From Pollutimonas sp963712655 (GTDB taxonomy: Bacteria > Pseudomonadota > Gammaproteobacteria > Burkholderiales > Burkholderiaceae_B), in NCBI GenBank assembly GCA_963712655.1, contig CAVQIT010000009.1, positions 124,001-188,000 on the forward strand: a stretch of 64,000 bases of DNA, read 5' to 3'. Below the pieces are notes generated by a model. The model saw only the letters and a program-made list of their open reading frames with translations, was not told the DNA's origin and made no database searches. The first letter of the stretch is position 1. Each line of letters opens with the position of its first letter. Positions 52,366-61,266 of this stretch are shown piece by piece. Made by a program: the position numbers and the translations under genes.

Positions 52366-53363
52366 ACCAGCCGGCGATTTACAACGTTATTTTTATGGAC
52401 GTGCTTGCCCCGGCGGTTCAGCGGGTAATATCGTCCGTTTTCGGGCCGCCATTCGACGTTCAGTTTGCGCTTAATTACGATGATAGCCATCAGATAGAGT
52501 TGTGCCGATCGGCGGATTTCCTGGTACCCGGCTGGGCTCAATTGACCGGCGAAATGCTCGAGACTGCCGAACATGTAAAGGCGGTTCACAAGTGGGGAAT
52601 CGGCGTGGATCGCATCGATATAGAAGCGGCGCGCCGGCTTGGCATCCCTGTGGCCATCACTGCCGGATCTAATGCGGGGCCCGTTGCGGAATTAGCCATA
52701 ACGTTGATGCTAGGGGTTTACCGCCGACTCTACTATGTGAATAGGGAAATGCGGGCAGGCAAATGGCCTAAGTCTGAAATGCGTGAAACCTGCTTCCAAA
52801 TCCATGGGAAAACTATCGGCTTGGTGGGTTTCGGCAATATAGGGCGCAAGCTGGCGCGTCGTCTCGCTGGGTTTGAGCCGCATGCCATTCTCTATTGCGA
52901 CCGATTTACAGCCCCTGCGGAAGTTGAACAGTCTCTTGGAGCCCGTCAAGTTGATTTGGCCGAACTCCTGGCCAGCAGCGACATTGTCAGTCTGCACGCG
53001 CCCTACGACGATACTACTCGACATTTGATTGATGGAGCCGCCATTCGCCGCATGAAGAAAGGGGCGGTGTTAATTAATACGGCGCGCGGTGAGCTCGTCG
53101 ACGAGACTGCCTTGGCTGACGCGCTGAAGCGCGGGCATTTACTCGGCGCCGGTCTGGATGCGTTTGATCCCGAGCCACCGGATGTGCATAACCCGCTGTT
53201 AAGTCTCGATCAGGTGATCGTTACCCCGCATGCTGGAGGGGGGGTATTCGATAACGTAGCGCCGGTAGCAACTCATGTGCTGCGCAATCTTGAGCGTTTT
53301 GTCGCAGGTGAACCGATTGCCGCGCAGGATTTGATTGTCTCAGAAAGCCGGAGGGCACGATGA
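52362..53363 (+). CDS. D-2-hydroxyacid dehydrogenase
   Basis: The 333-residue enzyme has the substrate- and NAD-binding domains of the D-isomer 2-hydroxyacid dehydrogenase family: KWGIGVDRIDIEAARRLGIPV near residue 76, IGLVGFGNIGRKLARRL near 146, catalytic residues in INTARGELVDETAL near 232 and the histidine in VTPHAGGGVFDN near 288. It would interconvert a 2-keto acid and a D-2-hydroxy acid, feeding the aldolase encoded next. Confidence 0.92.
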   Translation: MNQPAIYNVIFMDVLAPAVQRVISSVFGPPFDVQFALNYDDSHQIELCRSADFLVPGWAQLTGEMLETAEHVKAVHKWGIGVDRIDIEAARRLGIPVAITAGSNAGPVAELAITLMLGVYRRLYYVNREMRAGKWPKSEMRETCFQIHGKTIGLVGFGNIGRKLARRLAGFEPHAILYCDRFTAPAEVEQSLGARQVDLAELLASSDIVSLHAPYDDTTRHLIDGAAIRRMKKGAVLINTARGELVDETALADALKRGHLLGAGLDAFDPEPPDVHNPLLSLDQVIVTPHAGGGVFDNVAPVATHVLRNLERFVAGEPIAAQDLIVSESRRAR

Positions 53364-54193
53364 CTGTTGATATGTTGACCGCCGATGCCTTAACGCTAGG
53401 CAACCCATTGATGGACCGTCTTCGCGCTGGCGGGCTTGCGCTTTCAATGATCGTGAAGCAGATGCAGAGCGTCGACATTGCCATAGCCGCGCATACTGCC
53501 GGCTATGACGCGATAAACATCGATCTTGAGCATTCGGTAATTTCTGAATCGGCTGCCGCACAGATTTGTCTCCTCGCTCAGTCGGTCGGCATCACGCCGA
53601 TAGTTCGCGTGCCAACGCATGACGCGCACTACATCAACCGCATTCTAGATGCGGGCGCGCTCGGCATTGTCGCTCCGCATGTCGAATCAGCTGATGATGC
53701 TTACCGAGTAGCCAGAGCTGCGAGGTTCGCTCCGCGCGGAGAACGTTCTGTCTCCAGTAGTTGGCCGCAGCTCGGTTACAAAAAGTACCCGGCATCCACA
53801 GCGCGCAAATTGCTCGACGATGCGACTACGGTGGTTGTAATGCTGGAGTCGCCGCAGGCCATAGAAAGGGCTCACGAGATCGCTCAGGTTCCTGGGGTCG
53901 ACATCCTCCATGTGGGGACTTCGGACCTTTGTGACGCGATGGGTATTCCCGGACAGTTTGAACATCCTCGCATCGCCGAATGCCTGGCGCATGTCGTGGA
54001 CGCATGCCGGCAGAATGGGCATTTCGCCGGATGTGGGGGGCTGGGCAACAACCCTGAAGTCATGCAGTCGATGTTGTCGTTGGGCGTTCGTTTTCTGACC
54101 GGGGGGAACGACTGGGCCTTCATGATAACCGAGGCAACACGGCGCGCGCAGATGCTACGGGCGCTAGATGTGCCTTTAATGGTTCGTGATTAA
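53360..54193 (+). CDS. HpcH/HpaI-type 2-keto-3-deoxy acid aldolase
   Basis: The 277-residue class II aldolase shows YDAINIDLEHSVISESAA near residue 53, RILDAGALGIVAPHVESADDA near 95, the metal glutamate in VVVMLESPQAIERA near 155 and GTSDLCDAMGIPGQ near 190. It should split a 2-keto-4-hydroxy acid into pyruvate and an aldehyde. It overlaps the hydroxyacid dehydrogenase gene by four bases and closes the coupled unit. Confidence 0.9.
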   Translation: MTVDMLTADALTLGNPLMDRLRAGGLALSMIVKQMQSVDIAIAAHTAGYDAINIDLEHSVISESAAAQICLLAQSVGITPIVRVPTHDAHYINRILDAGALGIVAPHVESADDAYRVARAARFAPRGERSVSSSWPQLGYKKYPASTARKLLDDATTVVVMLESPQAIERAHEIAQVPGVDILHVGTSDLCDAMGIPGQFEHPRIAECLAHVVDACRQNGHFAGCGGLGNNPEVMQSMLSLGVRFLTGGNDWAFMITEATRRAQMLRALDVPLMVRD

Positions 54194-54240
54194 TTAGTTT
54201 CTCGGTATATGTGATCACCATATTGACAAAAGGAAAAAAC

Positions 54241-55161
54241 ATGCGAGTAGTAGCAGAAGATCTTTGGTTTCCGGAGGGGCCGGTCTGGGTGGGCGACGGT
54301 AGCCTGCTGGTTGTCGAGATCCGGCGTAAGACGTTGACGCGAATCTTCCCGGACGGCAGCAAGCACATCGTAGCGGACCTCAGCGGCGGACCGAATAGTG
54401 CGGCGATGGGACCAGACGGCTATTGCTACGTAGCCAACAATGGTGGTTTCTCGTTTCGGCAGCGGGCGGATGGTCGCTGGGTAACGAATGGAACTCCCGA
54501 CGACTACCGTGGCGGACGAATCGAGCGAGTGGATATCGAAACTGGCAAAGTCGAAGTCCTGTATGACAAGATCGACGGTAGAAATATCGGCGGACCTAAT
54601 GATCTGGTTATAGATAGCGAGGGAGGGATCTGGTTTACCGACCCTGGCAAGGCACGCCATCGGGATTGGGATCGCGGCAGTATCTGCTACGCGAAGATTG
54701 ACGGATCTTACATTGAAGAGAAAGTGTTTCCTATTCACAAGCCAAATGGCATAGGCCTGTCGCCCGATGGAAACACCCTCTATGCAACTGAGACTGAAAC
54801 CGCCCGTCTTTGGGCTTGGGATTTAGTGGCTCCCGGGCAGTTGAAGTCGCCAGCCACAGCCTCTCCGACTTCGCCGCATGGCAGCCGTCTGATCTACGCA
54901 AGCCCGGTATATCAACGCTTCGATTCCTTAGCCGTGGAAGCGGACGGTTCGGTCGCCATCGGTACGCTGGACAGCGGAGGAATCACGACGGTGAAACCGG
55001 ACGGCACGTCCGCCTTCGTCAAGGTGGACGGCGATACCCATATCACTAATCTTTGCTTTGGTGGGGCGGATTTGCGCAAAGCATATGTCACGCAATCGTA
55101 TGCTGGCCGTCTTGTTGAAATTGATTGGCCCCGCGCTGGTCTCGGTCTTTTCCAAATCTGA
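54241..55161 (+). CDS. SMP-30/gluconolactonase family lactonase
   Basis: The 306-residue beta-propeller has the metal ligands of the SMP-30 family: the glutamate in LWFPEGPVWVG near residue 12, asparagine in GGPNDLVIDSEGGIWFTDP near 120 and aspartate in GIGLSPDGNTLYATETET near 170. It would open a sugar-acid lactone. AAAGGAAAAAAC precedes the ATG at 54241. It stands 47 bases after the aldolase gene, so it is probably in the same transcript. Confidence 0.9.
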   Translation: MRVVAEDLWFPEGPVWVGDGSLLVVEIRRKTLTRIFPDGSKHIVADLSGGPNSAAMGPDGYCYVANNGGFSFRQRADGRWVTNGTPDDYRGGRIERVDIETGKVEVLYDKIDGRNIGGPNDLVIDSEGGIWFTDPGKARHRDWDRGSICYAKIDGSYIEEKVFPIHKPNGIGLSPDGNTLYATETETARLWAWDLVAPGQLKSPATASPTSPHGSRLIYASPVYQRFDSLAVEADGSVAIGTLDSGGITTVKPDGTSAFVKVDGDTHITNLCFGGADLRKAYVTQSYAGRLVEIDWPRAGLGLFQI

Positions 55162-55383
55162 TGGGAATGGGGTCGGTGCCTGCACGTCCGCCTCGAGTGT
55201 TTTTCGGAGTGATGGTCGGTGAGTGCCACCAATATTCCTGGTATCTCGATTCCAACATGTTGGAAGACCGACTGCCAGAGGACAGTCTTGATTGGGTTTG
55301 GCTAGGGATACCGCTCAGGCGCAAAAATATGCGCATCTTTAACCACAATCTGGCAATAACTAAAGGAAATCAGGAGACTATAG

Positions 55384-56355
55384 ATGAAATGTTTTTTTAA
55401 AAAATTTGTTTTCGCAGCGATAGGCGCATGTGTGTTCCTTGCAGCGCATGCTCAAGAAAATTATCCGAACCGGGCAGTCCGAGTGCTTGTTGGTTATTCG
55501 CCTGGCGGCGCCGCCGATCTTCATGCCCGCCTCATAGCCGCAGGCTTGCAGAAGCAGTTGGGCCAGCCTTTTGTTGTTGAAAATCGACAAGGGGCAGCCG
55601 GTGTTTTGGCTGCACAAACTTTAAAGGCACAGCCGGCTGACGGCTACTCTTTGATGGTGGCGACATCCGGAGCGATGGCGATTCCGCAGAACTTCCAGAA
55701 GTTGCCTTACGATCCCTTGAATGATTTTGTTCCAGTCGCTCAGGCAATCGCCAACGACTTGGTAATGATTGTAAATAATCAATCCCCAGCCAAAAATTTA
55801 AAAGAATTTGTTCAACTGGCCAATAGCGAGAATGGCCGATATAGCTACGGCGTGTCAGGGCAGGGCTCGATCACTCACATTGCAGGTGAGCGTTTAAAGA
55901 AAGAGCTAAACGTCGATATGCAGGTCATACCCTACCGGGGCGACTCGATGGCGTTTGCCGACACGCTTGGAGGCTCTGTGCCGGCATCTTTTGTAGCCAT
56001 GCCCTCTGTAGCTCAGGCGGTCAAGGCTGGTCAGGTACGAGCCCTTTTCGTGACCGGTTCCAAACGGTTGGCATCGTTCCCTAATGTGCCAACACTTGCT
56101 GAGCTCGGCTACCCGGAGTTCGTTATGAGCTCCTGGATCGCCTTGTTCGCACCAGCGGGCACGCCTGCGCCAATAGTGAAGAAACTCTCCGATGCTGTTG
56201 GCCGGATTATGGCAGATCCCAGCCTGATCGAGACACTTGAAAGTACCGGCGCACGCGTCGAGTATAGAGACCAGACAAGCTTCAAAAATTTTTTCCAACA
56301 GGATGTACAAACTTTTGCACGGATAATACGAGAGGCGAAAATTACCATCAAGTGA
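55384..56355 (+). CDS. Bug-family tripartite tricarboxylate transporter receptor
   Basis: The 323-residue receptor has a signal peptide (KKFVFAAIGACVFLAAHA), then YPNRAVRVLVGYSPGGAAD, ENRQGAAGVLAAQ near residue 63 and LFAPAGTPAPIVKKL near 255. Codon use and base composition are more AT-rich than in the core genes. It would serve the TauD/AtuA/aldolase cluster. Confidence 0.92.
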   Translation: MKCFFKKFVFAAIGACVFLAAHAQENYPNRAVRVLVGYSPGGAADLHARLIAAGLQKQLGQPFVVENRQGAAGVLAAQTLKAQPADGYSLMVATSGAMAIPQNFQKLPYDPLNDFVPVAQAIANDLVMIVNNQSPAKNLKEFVQLANSENGRYSYGVSGQGSITHIAGERLKKELNVDMQVIPYRGDSMAFADTLGGSVPASFVAMPSVAQAVKAGQVRALFVTGSKRLASFPNVPTLAELGYPEFVMSSWIALFAPAGTPAPIVKKLSDAVGRIMADPSLIETLESTGARVEYRDQTSFKNFFQQDVQTFARIIREAKITIK

Positions 56356-56647
56356 AGCGTTCACATGTTGTTCGGACGGCTAGACGCCTATGGCGGGAAG
56401 TAGCCGTAGCAAGGTATGAAACAGTGGTTGAAGTACCTCATTATCGGTAATTTTCAAGCTGGCTGATGCCTAAATATGTGAATTTATGCCGCGATGTTGG
56501 GTTTGATCTTTCCCTATGGTTGATGCAGCCCTGCGTATGAAGTTGCGAACGGAGGCCGCCAGGCCCGCCATATGAATTGGGCGGCCGGCGGTTATATCGT
56601 TTTGCAGTATTTGCCGTTGTTCTTCATCGATTTTGCACCAGCCCTAT
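56356..56647. other. Unassigned intergenic stretch
   Basis: Between the Bug gene and the hypothetical gene on the opposite strand. A frame on the minus strand reads MAGLAASVRNFIRRAAS near 56475-56575, but lacks a ribosome-binding site or family. No repeat or terminator was clear. Confidence 0.35.
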
Positions 56648-57082
56648 TCAATGACGAGAAGGTTGATCGACGCCAGAAGTAGGCACGATATAACAATGCG
56701 GGCTGCCGACTAGCGTCATGGTGAATCGGAAAAAGTCGGTGTTTCCCCCGCTCTTGTTCGTCAAGGCGACCATCCCCATATCAAGGTCTTTGAAGTACAT
56801 AACGGTACCTCTTTTGCTCGCGCTTACCAGGCTGCCATGGTAGAGGCCGCTGTCTGCGTACTGCAGCAGTATGCTTGCCTTAAGCGTGCTGATTTCATGG
56901 GGAATCATTATCTGGCCAATTTGATGAAGTACGGGTTCCAGATTTTCCAAGTGGGCAGGGATGGATTTGTCGATAAATTTGGGCATTAAGGTAAGGTCAA
57001 AAAACTCGTCCCAGGCAACATTGAAGTCTTCTGTATGCAGAACGGTGGCTTTGAGTTTTGTAATGGCGGCTTGATGGTCCAT
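56648..57082 (-). CDS. Hypothetical protein
   Basis: A 144-residue soluble protein, starting MDHQAAITKLKATVLHTED, with no family I recognise. It has a helical first half and strand-rich second half (SASKRGTVMYFKDLDMGMVALTN). A ribosome-binding site GCAAGGAGAC precedes the ATG. It is alone on the minus strand between two Bug genes. A heme- or fatty-acid-binding or SnoaL-like fold cannot be decided by eye. Confidence 0.55.
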   Translation of the reverse strand: MDHQAAITKLKATVLHTEDFNVAWDEFFDLTLMPKFIDKSIPAHLENLEPVLHQIGQIMIPHEISTLKASILLQYADSGLYHGSLVSASKRGTVMYFKDLDMGMVALTNKSGGNTDFFRFTMTLVGSPHCYIVPTSGVDQPSRH

Positions 57083-57263
57083 GGCTTGTCTCCTTGCGTA
57101 GAGTTGATGCTGTTTCTGTGCATTACATGGAAATAAGTCTATCTAAAGAAGGCTGATTTTTTGGGCTGAATGTGACTGGACTGTCCAGCGTAATTGCCGC
57201 AGGGTCGAGCAGTTCGAGGGATTGTTATCGTTAAAGCGATACTAGGGGACGACAGCGTCTTGT

Positions 57264-57295
57264 AAGATATATTTTTATATGCAAAAATATATCTT
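57264..57295. promoter_or_regulatory. 13-bp perfect inverted repeat upstream of a Bug gene
   Basis: AAGATATATTTTT (57264-57276) and its exact complement (57283-57295) flank ATATGC. It lies 45 bases before the TTG start of the Bug gene and within the AT-rich region where the promoter should be. It could be an operator for the GntR regulator encoded after the Bug gene. Confidence 0.6.
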
Positions 57296-57339
57296 GATCG
57301 AATTCATGCCGGATTTACCGCTTTCTGTGGGGAAAAATA

Positions 57340-58317
57340 TTGAAATCAATAAAAAATTGGCGCGCGTTACTTGCATCGCTTGTTATTGCTCTGACCGTAT
57401 TGCCCACCCATGCACAGGGCGATAAATCATGGCCCCAACAGCCTATTACGCTTATTGTGCCGTTCGCGGCCGGCGGAGGAACTGACAGTATTGCGCGGGA
57501 ATTCGCGCTGGAGCTGGGCAAAGAACTGGGTCAATCCGTGGTGGTCGAGAACCGTGGCGGAGGCGGCGGCTCGATCGGCGCCGCTCGCGTGGCGCAAACT
57601 AAGCCGGACGGCTATACCTTACTGTTTGCCACCTCCACTTTTGCGACTAACTCAGCATGGGAAAAAAGCACCGCCTACGACCCTAAGGCCAGTTTCACCC
57701 CCATCGCTCTCTTGGGCACCGGTCCTTTGATGCTGGTGGCCAATAAAGAGCTGGGAGTGACTACTGTTGAAGCCTTGCTGAAAAAAGCAGTCGCTGCGCC
57801 GAACTCCATCAACTATTGTTCAGCCGGTCCCGGCAGCATCAATCATTTGTCCGGCGCGCTGTTCCAGCAACTGGCCCATGTCGATATCACGCATGTTCCT
57901 TACCGCGGCAGCGGGCCGGCTACGCTCGATCTTCTTGCGGGCCGTGTCCAGATTTTCTTTTCAACAATGCCAACGATGCTGGAAAACGTGAAGGCCGGTA
58001 AAGTGCAATTGCTGGCCGTGACGACCAAAGAACGTTCAAGTCTGTTCCCCTCGGTTCCCACTTTGGACGAAGCCGGTATCCAGGGGTTCGATATTTCAAC
58101 TTGGTGGGGACTTCTAGGGCCTGCGGATATGCCCGCGGCTATTGTTGAGAAGCTCAACGCCGTCGCAAATAAGATTACCGGCGGGCAACTGCTGCAAAGC
58201 CGCTTGGCTTCCGAGGGTGCCACTGTGTTCAAAGGAAGTCCCGGCGATTTTGGAAAAAAATTGAATGACGAACTGGCCATGTGGGAAAAGGTAGTCGGTG
58301 CCATAGAACAGCGATAA
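57340..58317 (+). CDS. Bug-family tripartite tricarboxylate transporter receptor
   Basis: The 325-residue receptor starts at TTG 57340 (GGGGAAA upstream), with signal peptide WRALLASLVIALTVLPTHAQ, then ITLIVPFAAGGGTDS, ENRGGGGGSIGAARV near residue 68 and LGPADMPAAIVEKL near 262. It is followed, 76 bases later, by the GntR gene. Confidence 0.9.
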   Translation: MKSIKNWRALLASLVIALTVLPTHAQGDKSWPQQPITLIVPFAAGGGTDSIAREFALELGKELGQSVVVENRGGGGGSIGAARVAQTKPDGYTLLFATSTFATNSAWEKSTAYDPKASFTPIALLGTGPLMLVANKELGVTTVEALLKKAVAAPNSINYCSAGPGSINHLSGALFQQLAHVDITHVPYRGSGPATLDLLAGRVQIFFSTMPTMLENVKAGKVQLLAVTTKERSSLFPSVPTLDEAGIQGFDISTWWGLLGPADMPAAIVEKLNAVANKITGGQLLQSRLASEGATVFKGSPGDFGKKLNDELAMWEKVVGAIEQR

Positions 58318-58393
58318 TGCGTCCTTTCGCAGAAACTTGCCCATGCTTTCCAGCGGCGTGGAAATGTGGGCTTCAAGAAAGGTAAACCGTGCC

Positions 58394-59032
58394 ATGTCGA
58401 TTTCGAAAAGCAATACGCAATTCAACAAGGCGTACAACGATATCAAGCAGAAGATACTCAGCGGTTTCTTTTCCGTCGATTATCGTATGCGCGAAGCGGA
58501 TGTCGCCCAGTTGGTAGGCATGGGCCGCACGCCCGTTCGGGAAGCATTGAAGCGCCTGGAAGACGAGCGCCTTTTGACACACGAACCCCGACGCGGCCTG
58601 GTGGTGACGAAGATGGATCAACAGGGGGTCACAGAGCTCTATGCCATGCGCGAGGTGCTGGAAGGGGCGGCCGCCGAATTTGCCGCAAGACATGCCACCG
58701 AGTTGGACATCGACAATATGGCATCAATATTGTCAGAAAACGAAAAACCAGGCGCGGACGCCGTAGCCTTGAATCTGGCGTTTCATGAAGCGATTTACGG
58801 CGCGGCTCATAACCAGCATCTTCTTCGTGCGCTCCAGTCCTGCACCGATACCACGTATCTGCTGGGCCGCAGCACGCTGGCGTCTGAAAATCGAGCTCAA
58901 AAGGCATTGCTTGAACATCGGGAAGTGCTGGCGGCGATCCGCCACAGAGATACCGAGGCAGCGGGCAAGGCAGCCAAGGCGCACATACGGCAGGCCTATC
59001 TGGAGCGTTTGAAAATGCTCCGGGAACGATAA
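58394..59032 (+). CDS. GntR family regulator, FCD subfamily
   Basis: The 212-residue protein has a GntR HTH at residues 8-75 (VAQLVGMGRTPVREALKRLED) and an FCD domain with ligand and metal residues in NLAFHEAIYGAAHNQHLL and HREVLAAIRHRD. The ATG at 58394 starts MSISKSNTQFNKAYND; an upstream extension lacks similarity. It leads a rightward set with a Bug receptor, a dehydrogenase and an amidohydrolase, and may also act on the palindrome at 57264. Confidence 0.9.
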   Translation: MSISKSNTQFNKAYNDIKQKILSGFFSVDYRMREADVAQLVGMGRTPVREALKRLEDERLLTHEPRRGLVVTKMDQQGVTELYAMREVLEGAAAEFAARHATELDIDNMASILSENEKPGADAVALNLAFHEAIYGAAHNQHLLRALQSCTDTTYLLGRSTLASENRAQKALLEHREVLAAIRHRDTEAAGKAAKAHIRQAYLERLKMLRER

Positions 59033-59104
59033 AAAGGTCCCGCTCGATAGTGATGCCGTAGTTGGCACGCCGGGATCGAATCCGTACAAAAATGGAGTGT
59101 GAAT

Positions 59105-60118
59105 ATGAAAACGTTCGAACCGCTAAATTTGAAAATGACCAAGCGCAGTTTCCTGGGACTGGGTTGTGCTGGAGCGTTGGCCGCAATGTCCGGGCCGCGA
59201 TTGGTTCATGCCCAGGCCCGTTATCCTTCGAGGCCTGTAAACGTCATCGTGCCGTATGCGCCCGGCGGGCAGGGCGACGTTTTTGCGCGGCTTCTATCAG
59301 AGCCGCTTGCGGCAAAGCTTAAACAGGCCGTGGTCGTCGAAAACCGCCCCGGCGCCTCCGGCATGTTGGGCACGCGCCTGATTATCCGCGACAAAGCAGA
59401 CGGCTATCAATTGCTGATGGGGCAGACAGGCGAAATAGCAATCACTCCCACCGTCAATAAAAATGCCGGCTACGATACGTTGAAGGATTTGGCGCCGATT
59501 GTATTGGCGGGGGATTCCCCGCTGGTGCTGATAGCTCCCAAGAGTGCTCCTTACAATACGATTCAAGAGCTGATCGCGCTTGCCGGCAAGTCGCCGGAAG
59601 CGGTGTCCTATGCCTCATCCGGCACGGCGACTCCGGGGCATCTGGCTGGCGCCGCCCTGGCATTGGGTACAAAGACAAAAATGACCCATGTGCCGTACAA
59701 AGGCGCTGGACAGGCTCTAACGGATGTCATCGGCGGGCAGGTCAATTGCTTTTTTTCCAGCGCTTCGGCAGCCATGGGCCACATCAAGTCGGGATCCGTC
59801 AAAGCGCTGGCGGTGTCGTCGCTGGAACGGCTGGGTTCCCTGCCCGATGTGCCCACCATTGCGGAGACGGTCTTGCCGGGATTCAACTTCAGCCTTTGGG
59901 GCGGTTTCTTCGCCCCGAAGAATACGCCGAAGGCCATCATCGATCAGTTGAACAAGGACATCAACGATATCCTGGAACGCCCCGAAATCCGGACGCGATT
60001 CGAAGCGGACGGGGCCGCGGTCGCGCGCAACACCCCGGAACAATTTACCGAGTTCGTGACGGCCGAGATCGCAAAGTATCGCGACCTTGTCGCCGCTGCC
60101 GGCATCTCCCTTGAATAA
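59105..60118 (+). CDS. Bug-family receptor with Tat-like signal
   Basis: The 337-residue receptor carries TKRSFLGLGCAGALAAMSG near residues 12-31, a hydrophobic signal stretch with a KR rather than RR, then YPSRPVNVIVPYAPGGQGD, ENRPGASGMLGTRLI near 78 and FAPKNTPKAIIDQL near 275. The ATG at 59105 follows GGAG. It is in one operon with the dehydrogenase and amidohydrolase that follow. Confidence 0.9.
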   Translation: MKTFEPLNLKMTKRSFLGLGCAGALAAMSGPRLVHAQARYPSRPVNVIVPYAPGGQGDVFARLLSEPLAAKLKQAVVVENRPGASGMLGTRLIIRDKADGYQLLMGQTGEIAITPTVNKNAGYDTLKDLAPIVLAGDSPLVLIAPKSAPYNTIQELIALAGKSPEAVSYASSGTATPGHLAGAALALGTKTKMTHVPYKGAGQALTDVIGGQVNCFFSSASAAMGHIKSGSVKALAVSSLERLGSLPDVPTIAETVLPGFNFSLWGGFFAPKNTPKAIIDQLNKDINDILERPEIRTRFEADGAAVARNTPEQFTEFVTAEIAKYRDLVAAAGISLE

Positions 60119-60143
60119 ACTTTAATTCTGTGCGAAAAAACCA

Positions 60144-61205
60144 ATGAAAATCATAGTTCTTCCCGGCGATGGTATCGGTCCGGAAACAATGGCGGCAACG
60201 GTCGAGGTGCTGGAAACGGTGTCTCGGCGTTTCAGTCTCGATCTTGAACTCATTCACGATGTGGCGGGTCACGATAGTTTGACGCGGCATGGCGCAACGG
60301 TAACCGATGCCTTGCTCGATAAAGTGAAGTCCGCCGATGGCCTGATGCTGGGCCCCATGGCGACTTATGACTTCAAAGACGAGTCCAAGGGTGAAATCAA
60401 CCCATCCAAGTTTTTCCGGAAAAGCCTGGACCTTTATGCCAACATTCGGCCGGCCCGCACCTACAAGGGCATGACGGCCCGCCTGGGTGAGTTTGACCTT
60501 GTCGTGGTGCGCGAGAATACCGAAGGCTTTTATTCCGACCGCAATGTGGAGTCGGGCGGTAGCGAAATGCTTATTACGCCGGACGTGGCGATTTCCTTGC
60601 GCCGCATTACCAGGCAGTGTTGCGAACGTATCGCGCGATCGGCATTCGAATTGGCTCGCACGCGCGGCAAGCATGTCACCATTGTGCACAAGGCCAACGT
60701 ACTGAGAATTGCCGATGGCATGTTCATCGATATCTGTCATGAAGTTGGACGGGAGTTTCCCGATGTCAAAATCGATGACTTCATTGTCGATGCCATGATG
60801 GCCCACGTCGTGCGGGCTCCACAGCGCTTTGACGTCATCGTGACCACCAATATGTTCGGCGACATCCTGTCCGATCTTACGGCGGAACTATCCGGCAGCC
60901 TAGGATTGGGCGGCTCGTTGAATGCGGGCGATAGATATGCAATGGGACAGGCCGCGCACGGTTCCGCGCCCGATATCGCAGGCCAGAATATTGCCAATCC
61001 TTTCTCATTGGTATTGTCCGCCGCCATGTTGCTGAACTGGTATGGCCAGAAAAAAGAAAAGCCTGCATTCCTGGCCGCCGCCAAGGCCGTTTTCGACGCC
61101 GTCGCGGCAGCTATCGAATCCGGCGAGACGACACGGGACGTAGGCGGCCAGTTGGGTACGCGAGAAACTGGCGCCGCGCTGGCGCGGCGCTTATCCGCTA
61201 TCTAG
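60144..61205 (+). CDS. Isocitrate/isopropylmalate dehydrogenase-family decarboxylating dehydrogenase
   Basis: The 353-residue enzyme has the family's VLPGDGIGPETM start, VVRENTEGFYSDRN near residue 115, the lysine in VTIVHKANVLRIADGMF and the metal and signature stretch TTNMFGDILSDLTAELSG near 232. It would oxidatively decarboxylate a 2-hydroxy (malate- or tartrate-type) acid with NAD(P). The substrate may be unlike leuB's, since no other leu genes are near. Confidence 0.9.
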   Translation: MKIIVLPGDGIGPETMAATVEVLETVSRRFSLDLELIHDVAGHDSLTRHGATVTDALLDKVKSADGLMLGPMATYDFKDESKGEINPSKFFRKSLDLYANIRPARTYKGMTARLGEFDLVVVRENTEGFYSDRNVESGGSEMLITPDVAISLRRITRQCCERIARSAFELARTRGKHVTIVHKANVLRIADGMFIDICHEVGREFPDVKIDDFIVDAMMAHVVRAPQRFDVIVTTNMFGDILSDLTAELSGSLGLGGSLNAGDRYAMGQAAHGSAPDIAGQNIANPFSLVLSAAMLLNWYGQKKEKPAFLAAAKAVFDAVAAAIESGETTRDVGGQLGTRETGAALARRLSAI

Positions 61206-61266
61206 GTATGTGTATTGGTGGGTCGATACGCGCCGCGGCGGGTCTTGCGGCGATGGGGAAACGTTG

